The position numbers were made by a program, and so were the translations under genes. A stretch of DNA of 40,300 bases from Holophagaceae bacterium (GTDB lineage: Bacteria; Acidobacteriota; Holophagae; Holophagales; Holophagaceae). Of this stretch, positions 29,209-37,246 are shown in pieces. The DNA lies in the NCBI GenBank assembly GCA_003165415.1, contig PLUC01000116.1, positions 1-40,300 of the forward strand. Direction: 5' to 3'. Every line of letters starts with the position of its first letter. Positions within the stretch are counted from its first letter, which is position 1. Below the pieces are notes generated by a model. It made no database searches and was not told the origin of the DNA. It was given only the letters and a program-made list of their open reading frames with translations.

Positions 29209-30375
29209 ATGTCGCCCGAACCTCGCATCGTCGAAGACGACCTCAACATCCGGATCATCCTCCAGCGCCTGTGCCTGGCGGGGATGAAGGTGTCCCTGGC
29301 CGTGCGGGACCTGGGTTCGCCGTTCCAGATCCTGGCCCAGGAGGCTGAGCGCATCCTGGTCTCCATGCCGGTCCCGGAGCTGGTGTCCTGGGGCCTGGCC
29401 GCCGACGAAAAGGTCACCCTGAGCTTCGAGGACCGGAGCTTCAAGTACGAATCGGTGGTGGTCTTCAAGGGCTCCGCGGAGTGGGAGGGGATCCGCTGCG
29501 CCGGCTTCTCCGTGCCCCGGGTGCTGAGGCGGGCGGACGAGTTCCGGCTGGCGCAGTTCACCCCGGACACCGCCCCGAAGGTGACCTTCACCAACAGCCG
29601 CACCACGCTCCTGGACGGGCAGATCAAGGGCCTGGGCCGCGACGGGTTCGAGATGGTCATGCAGGATTCCACCCGGAAGATCCAGGAGGTGCTCCGGGTG
29701 GGGGAGGAGTCCATCCTGGACCTGGCCCTGGAGGACAACCTGCGCATCACCACCCATGCCCGGGTCGCCTATTTCGGCGCGGACTACGTGGGCATGCAGT
29801 TCACCGAGCGGGTGGAGCGCACCGCCCTGGACCAGTACCGGAACTGGCTGGACGGGCAGGAGCGGCTCCAGGCCCAGCGGGACCGGGAGAGCTTCGAATC
29901 CGGCGGCGGCCGCCAGGCCCAGAAGGATGCCCAGGGCGTGGCGCTGCCCCAGGTGCGGGTCTGGGTGGACCGGGATCCCGCCATCCTCATCCTGACCGAA
30001 CGCGAGGATTTCGCCCGGCGCATGGCCGAGGGCCTGGGCCGGAAGTTCGGGATCCTCAGCCTGGACTACATCAAGGGCAGCCTGAAGTCCTTCCTCCTCC
30101 CCCAGGAAGGCGCGGAAGGCTGGGGCAAGGCGAGGATGATCGTCATCCACAACCACCTCCGCCTGGTCAGCCCGCTGGAACTGTCCCGGCAGGTGGTGGA
30201 GCATGAGAAGTGCCCGCTCCCGGTCCTGCTCGCCGGCACCGACGAGGACGTGGACCTCAAGCGCAACCGGGCCATGGCCGCGGGCGCGGTGGACTACGTG
30301 CCGGTGGAGCCGTTCAGGATCCTGTCGGTGCTGCGCAAACTGGACGAGACCCTCAAGCTGTTCGACGGCTGCTAA
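29209..30375 (+). CDS. PilZ-domain-like protein with degenerate C-terminal receiver-like domain
   Basis: YcgR/PilZ-like central region; C-terminal block ILILTEREDFARRMAEGLGRKFGILSLDYI...AAGAVDYVPVEPF resembles a receiver fold without canonical residues. Confidence 0.65.
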   Translation: MSPEPRIVEDDLNIRIILQRLCLAGMKVSLAVRDLGSPFQILAQEAERILVSMPVPELVSWGLAADEKVTLSFEDRSFKYESVVVFKGSAEWEGIRCAGFSVPRVLRRADEFRLAQFTPDTAPKVTFTNSRTTLLDGQIKGLGRDGFEMVMQDSTRKIQEVLRVGEESILDLALEDNLRITTHARVAYFGADYVGMQFTERVERTALDQYRNWLDGQERLQAQRDRESFESGGGRQAQKDAQGVALPQVRVWVDRDPAILILTEREDFARRMAEGLGRKFGILSLDYIKGSLKSFLLPQEGAEGWGKARMIVIHNHLRLVSPLELSRQVVEHEKCPLPVLLAGTDEDVDLKRNRAMAAGAVDYVPVEPFRILSVLRKLDETLKLFDGC

Positions 30376-31532
30376 AGCTTCACGTCCCTGCCCCGCCAGT
30401 GGTTGACCCCGCGCACCCGGTCGCCGAAGGCCAGCAGGATCGCCGCGGCCACCAGCACGCCGCTGAGCGGCCACAGGGCCCAGGCCGGATCCACGGCGCG
30501 GCCGGTGTAGCGCTGGTCGACCTCGGCCAGCAGGGGCGGCACCAGCAGCCAGAGCAGGAGGCCCAGCCCGGGGTGCCCGGTCATGGCCACCAGGACGCAG
30601 CCCAGGGTCCCCAGCAGGATCAACGCCGCCAGGACGGGGGCCAGGGGAAAGAAGTAGGGGAAGGACAGCAGGTTCTTGCGGCTGCCCTGGATGATGCTCC
30701 AGCAGCCGTGGTACATCCGGATGTGCAGGCCCGGGCCGCCCAGGGCCACTCGGTTGCCGTAGCCTGCGGCCTTGACCCGGTGGGCGAGCATCATGTCGTC
30801 CACGGCTTCCATGGGCGCGCCCGCATGTCCGCCCACGGCGTCGTAGGCCACGCGCCGCACAAGGATGAAGCTGCCCACCCCGCAGCAGCACCGGCTATGG
30901 GGATCGGCCACCCGCAGCGGCGGCACCAGCCAGAGGAAGAACATGTTCGCCACCGGCAAGTACAGGCGCTCCACCCAGGCCCCGGTGTCGAGCGCCGGAA
31001 GCAGGGTGAAGAGGTCCGCGGGGTGCTCCTCCAGGAAGGCGAAGGCCAGGCGCAGCAGATCCGGGGCGGCCAGGGCATCGGCGTCGGCGAACAGCAGCCA
31101 GTCCGCCGCCAGCGCTTCCGGCTGACGGGACGCGAGATCCAGGGCGTGGTTCTTGCCCAGCCAGCCCCGGGGAAGCCGGTCGTTGCGCAGCACCCGCAGC
31201 CGGCCCGGATGGGTTCCGGCCCGCTGGGCGAGGATGGCCGGGGTCCGGTCGGTGGACCCGTCGTCCACCACCACGATGCGCAGGTCCGGGTAGTCCTGGG
31301 CCAGCCAGGAATCCAGGGCCGGGCCCAGTTCCCGCTCCTCGTTCCGGGCAGGGATGCAGAGCGTCACCGGCGGCAGCGGCGCGGTCCCGGCGGTCCCGGG
31401 CAGCCCGGGGAGATCCCGGAGCCTGGCCCGGGTGACCCAGGCCTCCAGGACCCACAGGGCGAAGAGGGGCACGGGAAGCCAGTCGGACCACGGCCAGGGG
31501 AGATGCCAAATTGGGCTCGGGTGGATGAACAT
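30372..31532 (-). CDS. Glycosyltransferase family 2 membrane protein
   Basis: VTLCIPARNEERELGPALDSWLAQDYPDLRIVVVDDGSTDRTPAIL; LLFADADALAAPDLL; C-terminal TM segments. Confidence 0.9.
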   Translation of the reverse strand: MFIHPSPIWHLPWPWSDWLPVPLFALWVLEAWVTRARLRDLPGLPGTAGTAPLPPVTLCIPARNEERELGPALDSWLAQDYPDLRIVVVDDGSTDRTPAILAQRAGTHPGRLRVLRNDRLPRGWLGKNHALDLASRQPEALAADWLLFADADALAAPDLLRLAFAFLEEHPADLFTLLPALDTGAWVERLYLPVANMFFLWLVPPLRVADPHSRCCCGVGSFILVRRVAYDAVGGHAGAPMEAVDDMMLAHRVKAAGYGNRVALGGPGLHIRMYHGCWSIIQGSRKNLLSFPYFFPLAPVLAALILLGTLGCVLVAMTGHPGLGLLLWLLVPPLLAEVDQRYTGRAVDPAWALWPLSGVLVAAAILLAFGDRVRGVNHWRGRDVKL

Positions 31533-31595
31533 ACAGGTATTCTGATGGCCCGCGGGGTTCTGGGAATCAATTGATTTTTCACACAAGGAGTCCGT

Positions 31596-32846
31596 TTGTT
31601 GGCCGCTGCCTTCAGTTCCGAGCCCATGGGCGCCACCCTGGCCCTGCTGGCCCTGCTGTGGCTGGTGGCCAAGCTGGGCGGCGAGCTGGCGCTCCGGCTG
31701 AATTTTCCGGCGGTGGCCGGCGAGCTGGCGGCCGGAATGGCGCTGGGGGCCCTGGCCCGCCACTATCCCTGGTTCCCCGCGGTGGCCGGCGACCCGCGGC
31801 TGGTGCTCCTGGGCAACCTGGGGATCGTGGTGCTGATGTTCGCGGTGGGTCTGGAATCCACCGTGCCGCAGATGGTGCGCGTGGGCCTGTCCGCCTTCCG
31901 GGTGGCCCTGCTGGGGGTGGCCGCGCCCATGGCCGCGGGGCTGCTGGCTGCCTTCCTGCTGCTGCCCGGGGGCACCCCGCTGCTGGCGGACCTGTTCATC
32001 GGCGCCTGCCTTTCCGCCACCTCCATCGGCATCTCCGCCCAGGTGCTCCGGCAATACGGCGCGGCCAAGTCCCGGGAGGGGCGGGTCATCGTCGGGGCCG
32101 CGGTGATCGACGATGTCATGGGCCTGCTGGTGCTGGGAGGCATCTCCGGCGCGGTGGCCGCCCAGGGCGGCGGCGCCGCCATGGGCTGGGGCCGACTGGC
32201 CGGAAGCCTGGCCCTGGCCCTGGGCTTCCTGGCGGTGGCCCTCACCCTGGGCCGGCGGGTCACCCCGCACCTGTTCCGTCTGGCCAACCGTTTCCGCAGC
32301 CAGCAGATCCTGCTCCCGGTGGCCCTGGCCTTCGCCTTCTTCCTGGCCTGGCTGGGCCACCTGGCCGGGCTGGCGGTCATCGTCGGCGCCTACGCCGCCG
32401 GCCTCATCCTGGAACCGGCCCACGTCCAGATCCTCGAGGAGCGGGAACTCTGCCGCCTGGAGCAGCTGGTGCAGCCCCTGGTGGTGGTGCTCTCGCCCCT
32501 GTTCTTCGTGCTCATGGGGGCGGGCATCGACCCCGGCGCCCTGCTCGACCTGCGCATCCTGGGCTTCACCCTGGCGCTCACCATCCTGGGCATCGCCGGC
32601 AAGCTGGCGTCAGGGCTCGCCGCGGGGCGGGACCTGAGGTGGGAGCTGGTGGGCTGGGGCATGGTCCCCCGGGGAGAGGTGGGTCTCATCTTCGTGGCGG
32701 CCGGCAGCCAGCTTCAGCTCGACGGCCAGCCGCTGTTCTCCGCCGGGATCCAGGCCGGGATCGTGGGCGCCCTGCTGCTCACCACCGTCGCCGGCCCCCT
32801 GGGCCTGGGCCGGGCGCTGCGCCGGGGCGGGGCGAAGGCCGGCTAG
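31596..32846 (+). CDS. Cation:proton antiporter, CPA2/KefB-like
   Basis: LALRLNFPAVAGELAAGMALGAL..., LFIGACLSATSIGISAQVLRQYGAAKSREGRVIVGAAVIDDVMGLLVL. Confidence 0.9.
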   Translation: MLAAAFSSEPMGATLALLALLWLVAKLGGELALRLNFPAVAGELAAGMALGALARHYPWFPAVAGDPRLVLLGNLGIVVLMFAVGLESTVPQMVRVGLSAFRVALLGVAAPMAAGLLAAFLLLPGGTPLLADLFIGACLSATSIGISAQVLRQYGAAKSREGRVIVGAAVIDDVMGLLVLGGISGAVAAQGGGAAMGWGRLAGSLALALGFLAVALTLGRRVTPHLFRLANRFRSQQILLPVALAFAFFLAWLGHLAGLAVIVGAYAAGLILEPAHVQILEERELCRLEQLVQPLVVVLSPLFFVLMGAGIDPGALLDLRILGFTLALTILGIAGKLASGLAAGRDLRWELVGWGMVPRGEVGLIFVAAGSQLQLDGQPLFSAGIQAGIVGALLLTTVAGPLGLGRALRRGGAKAG

Positions 32847-32847
32847 A

Positions 32848-34014
32848 CTATCTGTAGTGCACCTTCAGCCACTTGTTGGGGTCCTGGGGCTGGGTGAGGT
32901 GGCGGATCTCGAAGCCCAGGCGGGGGCCGTCCAAGGTCGCGCCCACGGAGCCCACCGGCTCGCCCTGCTTGAGGATCTGGCCCTTGGCCACCGACAGGGC
33001 CTCCAGGTGGGTGTACAGGCTGAAATAGCCGCCGCCGTGGTCCAGGATCACCATGGGCCCGAAACTCTGGTAGAGATCGGCGTAGACCACCTTGCCGTCG
33101 GCCACGGCCTGCACCGGGGCGCCCTGGTCCGCGGTGATGAGCAGGCCGCTCTGCATGGTCTTGGTCTTGAACAGGGGGTGCAGGTGCTCGCCGAAGCCCT
33201 GGACCAGGGTGCCCGGAGTGGGCTGGGGCAGCTCCCCGTGCAGGGCGGCGAAGGCGCTGGACGCCTCGTAGGCGTCGCCCCTGGGCCTGCCCAGGAGCTG
33301 GGTGAGCATCCGCTCGAGCTGCAGCGCCTCCTCGGCCAGCTCGGCCTGGATTTCCTTCTGCCGGCTCTCGTCCTGCTTGAGGCCGTCCAGGAATTGCTGC
33401 AGGCGCTCCTCGTGCTGCTGGAGGCTGGCCTGGGCCTGGGTGGAGAGCTGCTCGTCCGCGGTCAGGCGCTGCATGGCCGCCTGCAGATCCTGCTCGCGCC
33501 TGGCCAGGTCGCTCTGCAGGGTCTGGATCTGGTCCAGCCGCCTGCGCTCCTGGTTCCTCAGGTAGGCTTGGTAGCGGCCGTCCACCACGAACTCCTCGAA
33601 GCTGGACAGGCCGGAGAGGAAGCTCAGGTCGCCCAGCGGCCCCTTGGCCTGCATCCACCGCACCTGCTTGCGCAGTTCGCCGCGGAGGGTGGCGATTTCC
33701 GCCAGGATCTCCTGCTTCCGGGCGGTGATGGCCGCCACCTCCCCCTGGGCCTGGTCGCGCTTCAGCCGGGCGGCTTCCGCCTGGGCGCGCATGCGGTCGG
33801 CGTCCAGCAGGGTGGCCTGGAGCTCGACCAGGACGCCCTTGCGGCGCTTCTTCAGGTCCTCCACCTGCGCGTCCACGGTGGCCAGCCGGGCCTGGACCTC
33901 GTCCAGGCGGCGCTTGACCTGGGCCGGGTCCGGCCTGGCCGGGGCAGGGGCGGGGGGCTGCTGGGCCAGGAGGCCCAGGCAGGCTCCCAGCAGGAGGATC
34001 CGGGCTGGTTTCAA
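32848..34014 (-). CDS. Murein hydrolase activator EnvC-like, M23 family
   Basis: TTG start, signal peptide, long coiled coil, C-terminal LytM TKTMQSGLLITADQGAPVQAVADGKVVYADLYQSFGPMVILDHGGGYFSLYTHLEALSVAKGQILKQGEPVGSVG. Confidence 0.87.
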   Translation of the reverse strand: MKPARILLLGACLGLLAQQPPAPAPARPDPAQVKRRLDEVQARLATVDAQVEDLKKRRKGVLVELQATLLDADRMRAQAEAARLKRDQAQGEVAAITARKQEILAEIATLRGELRKQVRWMQAKGPLGDLSFLSGLSSFEEFVVDGRYQAYLRNQERRRLDQIQTLQSDLARREQDLQAAMQRLTADEQLSTQAQASLQQHEERLQQFLDGLKQDESRQKEIQAELAEEALQLERMLTQLLGRPRGDAYEASSAFAALHGELPQPTPGTLVQGFGEHLHPLFKTKTMQSGLLITADQGAPVQAVADGKVVYADLYQSFGPMVILDHGGGYFSLYTHLEALSVAKGQILKQGEPVGSVGATLDGPRLGFEIRHLTQPQDPNKWLKVHYR

Positions 34015-34757
34015 GCCCGGCTCCGCTTGGCGGCCTTGGCCGGGAGCAGCAGCAGGAGGGCGGCCAGGACCAGCGGGACGCCCAGGCTCAGGGGCAGGGC
34101 CGTCCAGGCCAGGGGATCCGAGGGCAGCTGGCCGCTGGGGAGGGCCTTGCCGAGCATGGCCATGGTCTTGACGATTCCCTTGGGCACGTCCAGGTCGCCC
34201 AGGAACTCGCCGCCCCAGGCCATGATCCGTCCCACTTCGGCCAGCCCGTAGGCCAGCAGCACGGCCAGCCCGCGGTTGGACCTGAGCAGCAGGCCTAGGG
34301 CGGCGGCCCACAGCAGCAGCTGTAGCCCGAGCACCACGGCGTTCATGTCGGCCAGCATGATCTGCGGCGCGAACGGGTTGCCCAGGAGCCGGTAGCTGGC
34401 GGCGAGGACCGGCAGCAGCAGGAGCTGGCCCAGGAACAGGCCGTGGATGAAGGCGAGGGCGGTGCCGGCCACCAGCCCCTGGTAGCGCTCGCCCCGCCCT
34501 CCCGCCGCCAGCCATTCGCCCAGGGGGATGAAGCCGCCCAGGAGGATCACGGCCGGCACCACGCTGTAGATGAACCGGCCCAGGTTCTGGATGACGTAGG
34601 GCTTGGGGTCCTCGAAGCCCAGCGGGATCCCGGCTCCGAACACCATGAGCTGGGTGCCGCCCTCGCCGAGCTGGACGCTGGCCAGCACCAGGCCGGCCAG
34701 CAGAAGGCAGATGCCGGCCCAGACCATGCGCAGTTTGGAACTCCCGAAACGATCCAT
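34011..34757 (-). CDS. Multi-TM membrane protein of unknown function
   Basis: MDRFGSSKLRMVWAGICLLLAGLVLASVQ... several hydrophobic segments; overlaps EnvC-like start by 4 bp. Confidence 0.7.
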   Translation of the reverse strand: MDRFGSSKLRMVWAGICLLLAGLVLASVQLGEGGTQLMVFGAGIPLGFEDPKPYVIQNLGRFIYSVVPAVILLGGFIPLGEWLAAGGRGERYQGLVAGTALAFIHGLFLGQLLLLPVLAASYRLLGNPFAPQIMLADMNAVVLGLQLLLWAAALGLLLRSNRGLAVLLAYGLAEVGRIMAWGGEFLGDLDVPKGIVKTMAMLGKALPSGQLPSDPLAWTALPLSLGVPLVLAALLLLLPAKAAKRSRA

Positions 34758-34826
34758 CTCGACTCCCCAAGGTTGCAGTAAGAGTTTAAGCTGCAACCCG
34801 GCCGGTTCGGAGGGTAAGGTTGTTCC

Positions 34827-35495
34827 ATGACTGGCGCGGCGATGAAGCTCATTATTTGGGATTTTGACGGCACCCTGGCTGACACCCGGCCGATCATCGA
34901 GGCGGGCATGGACCATACCCTCGAGATCCTGGGCCTGGATCCCGGTCTGAAGGCGCAATGGCTGGAGTGTGTCGGCCTTCCGGTGGAGGAGGGCATCCGG
35001 CGCACTTTCGGCCCACTGGGGGTGGGCCTGGATCAGGTGACCCGGGCCTACCGGAGCTTCAAGCACACCGAGCACGACCACCTGCTCAAGGGCTTCGCCG
35101 GCGTGAGCGAGCTCCTGGAGGAGCTCAGGGGGATCGGCATGCCCATGGCCATCGCCTCTTCCAAGCGCGGCGAACCGCTCCGTCGGCAGTTGAAAGTCCT
35201 GGGCTGGGAGGGCTATTTCGACCCCATGGTGACCCCCGACGAAGTCCAGGCCGGAAAGCCCGATCCCGAGAGCCTGCGCCTCTGCCTCCAGGCCCACGGC
35301 CTGGCGCCCGGGGACGCGGTGATGGTGGGGGACACCCCCTACGATCTGGACATGGCGCAGCGGGCGGGGGTTCCCAGCGTGGCGGTGGGCCATGGCTTCT
35401 CCAGCCAGTCGGCCATGGCCGCCTATGGGCCCCGTGCCTACGCCCCCGACACCGCCGCCCTGCGCGACATCCTCCTGGCCTGGAGCCGCCCATGA
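34827..35495 (+). CDS. HAD-family hydrolase (phosphoglycolate phosphatase-like)
   Basis: MKLIIWDFDGTLADTRPIIEAGMDHTLEILG; ASSKRGEPLRRQL; GDAVMVGDTPYDLDMAQRAGVPSVAV. Confidence 0.92.
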   Translation: MTGAAMKLIIWDFDGTLADTRPIIEAGMDHTLEILGLDPGLKAQWLECVGLPVEEGIRRTFGPLGVGLDQVTRAYRSFKHTEHDHLLKGFAGVSELLEELRGIGMPMAIASSKRGEPLRRQLKVLGWEGYFDPMVTPDEVQAGKPDPESLRLCLQAHGLAPGDAVMVGDTPYDLDMAQRAGVPSVAVGHGFSSQSAMAAYGPRAYAPDTAALRDILLAWSRP

Positions 35496-35986
35496 GCCTG
35501 ACCCACCTGGATCCCGAAGGCCGCCCCCGGATGGTGGACGTTTCCGCCAAGGCCGTCACCCGGCGCCGGGCGGTGGCGGCCGGCTGCCTGATCCTGGGCG
35601 AGGCGTGCGCCGCGGCCCTGGAAGCGGGCGGGGGCCCCAAGGGCGACCCCTGGAACACCGCCCGGATCGGCGCTGTGGGCGGCGCCAAGCGCGCCGGCGA
35701 CCTGATTCCGCTCGCCCACCCGCTGTCCCTGGACGCCGTCACGGTGGACCACCACTGGGATGCCGCCGGGCGCCGGGCCTGGCTGCGGGTGGAGGTGTCC
35801 GTGGAGGGCCGCACCGGGGTGGAGATGGAAGCCTTGACTGGGGTAAGCCTGGGACTCCTGGTGCTTTATGACATGCTCAAGGCGGTCAGCCACGAAATGG
35901 AACTCGGCCCGGTGCGCCTCCTGCTGAAGGAAGGCGGCCGGCGCGGGCTGGTGACCCAGGCCTGGGCCGACTGTCCTTGGAAATAA
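35492..35986 (+). CDS. moaC: Cyclic pyranopterin monophosphate synthase MoaC
   Basis: RMVDVSAKAVTRRRAVAAG...AKRAGDLIPLAHPLSLDAV...GVEMEALTGVSLGLLVLYDMLKAV. Confidence 0.96.
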   Translation: MSLTHLDPEGRPRMVDVSAKAVTRRRAVAAGCLILGEACAAALEAGGGPKGDPWNTARIGAVGGAKRAGDLIPLAHPLSLDAVTVDHHWDAAGRRAWLRVEVSVEGRTGVEMEALTGVSLGLLVLYDMLKAVSHEMELGPVRLLLKEGGRRGLVTQAWADCPWK

Positions 35987-36029
35987 TCCGATAGACTTCA
36001 CGATTTACATTTTTGTTTGATCCAACAAG

Positions 36030-36109
36030 GGTTCTTGGGATAGCATCATGGGTCCTGCTATGTCCGCCACGGGGAATGCCCCAGGAGGTTATTTAGGCAT
36101 CCATGAACC
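36030..36109 (+). promoter_or_regulatory. Possible structured 5' leader of the LysM-M23 gene
   Basis: Closing helix GGTTCtTGG/CCAtGAACC enclosing hairpins ATAGCA...TGCTAT and GGGG-AATG-CCCC, just upstream of the ATG at 36137. Confidence 0.35.
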
Positions 36110-36136
36110 ATGCAGTTTCCCGCATGAGGAGATCCC

Positions 36137-37201
36137 ATGCGCACGACCTTTTTAGCCCTTGCCATCGTCATCTCCGGCATGACCGGGAATCTCCAGGCTT
36201 CCCACCGTCCCCACCGTCCCCACAGTTCCATCCACAGGGTCCGCAAAGGGGAGACCGCCATGCGGATCGCCCAGGACAACGGGATTTCCCTCAAGGAACT
36301 TAAATCGCTCAATCCCAGGATCAACCTCGCCCGGCTGCCCGCGGGCACCCCCCTCAGGGTGGGTGAGGAAAAACGGGCCGCCCTCCCCCCGAGGAAGCCC
36401 GGACCGGTGCAGTTCCACGCCCACGGGAGGAACCCGCAGGCGGTGGCGCCCCTGCCCGGCACCCCGGCCCTGGGGCCCGCCACCCTGGTCCACCTGGAGC
36501 GCATCCTGCCGGCGGAAGGCCTGGCCCCGGCCCCGGCCGCGGTGGCCAATCCGAACCGGAGTTCCGCCGAACCTTCCGCCTCCACCCCGTCCCTGGCCGG
36601 CATGCGCCAGGTGCTGCCCGCGGAGGATGAGCCGGACGAACTGGTCGAGGTGCCCGCCCTCGCCGCCGCCCCCACCGAGTTCACCCCCGCGGACCGCGGC
36701 AACATCGATCTGCTGTGGCCGGTGCAGACCCGCACCATCAGCTCCGCCTGGGGCCCGAGGATGCGCACCCGGGTGGTGAGGATCAGGACCAGCGCCCGCA
36801 GCCGGCGGGTCACCCGGCGCTTCCTGGGCACCCACAAGGGCGTGGACCTCAGCGCGCCCAAGGGCACCGACATCTTCGCGGCCATGGACGGCCAGGTGGC
36901 TGCGGCCGGACGGCAGAAGGAGTACGGCAACTACGTGGCGGTCGACCACGGCAACGGTGTCGTGACCCTCTATGCCCACTGCAACAAGAATTTCGTCACC
37001 GTGGGCGAGATCGTCCGCCGGGGCCAGAAGATCGCCGAGGTGGGCCGCACCGGCAACGCCACCGGGCCGCACCTGCATTTCGAGCTGCGCCTGGACGGTA
37101 TTCCCCAGAATCCGCTGCCCAGGATGAACGATATGGAAGAGATCCCCGCGGACATGGTGGCCCAGAACCTGGTGGCCACCCCTCCCTCCGACCAGCGGTA
37201 A
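36137..37201 (+). CDS. LysM + M23 peptidoglycan endopeptidase
   Basis: LysM HRVRKGETAMRIAQDNGISLKELKSLNPRIN; M23 THKGVDLSAPKGTDIFAAMDGQVAAAGRQKEYGNYVAVDHGNGVVTLYAHCNKNFVTVGEIVRRGQKIAEVGRTGNATGPHLHFEL. Confidence 0.94.
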   Translation: MRTTFLALAIVISGMTGNLQASHRPHRPHSSIHRVRKGETAMRIAQDNGISLKELKSLNPRINLARLPAGTPLRVGEEKRAALPPRKPGPVQFHAHGRNPQAVAPLPGTPALGPATLVHLERILPAEGLAPAPAAVANPNRSSAEPSASTPSLAGMRQVLPAEDEPDELVEVPALAAAPTEFTPADRGNIDLLWPVQTRTISSAWGPRMRTRVVRIRTSARSRRVTRRFLGTHKGVDLSAPKGTDIFAAMDGQVAAAGRQKEYGNYVAVDHGNGVVTLYAHCNKNFVTVGEIVRRGQKIAEVGRTGNATGPHLHFELRLDGIPQNPLPRMNDMEEIPADMVAQNLVATPPSDQR

Positions 37202-37246
37202 CACCCAGGAGCCATTTGGGTGGACCCATGTTAGGCTAGGCTTTTC

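Noticed and set aside
36001-36136. c-di-GMP (GEMM) or ydaO riboswitch upstream of M23
   Set aside because: Core consensus motifs of these classes are not recognisable; kept only as an unassigned candidate leader.
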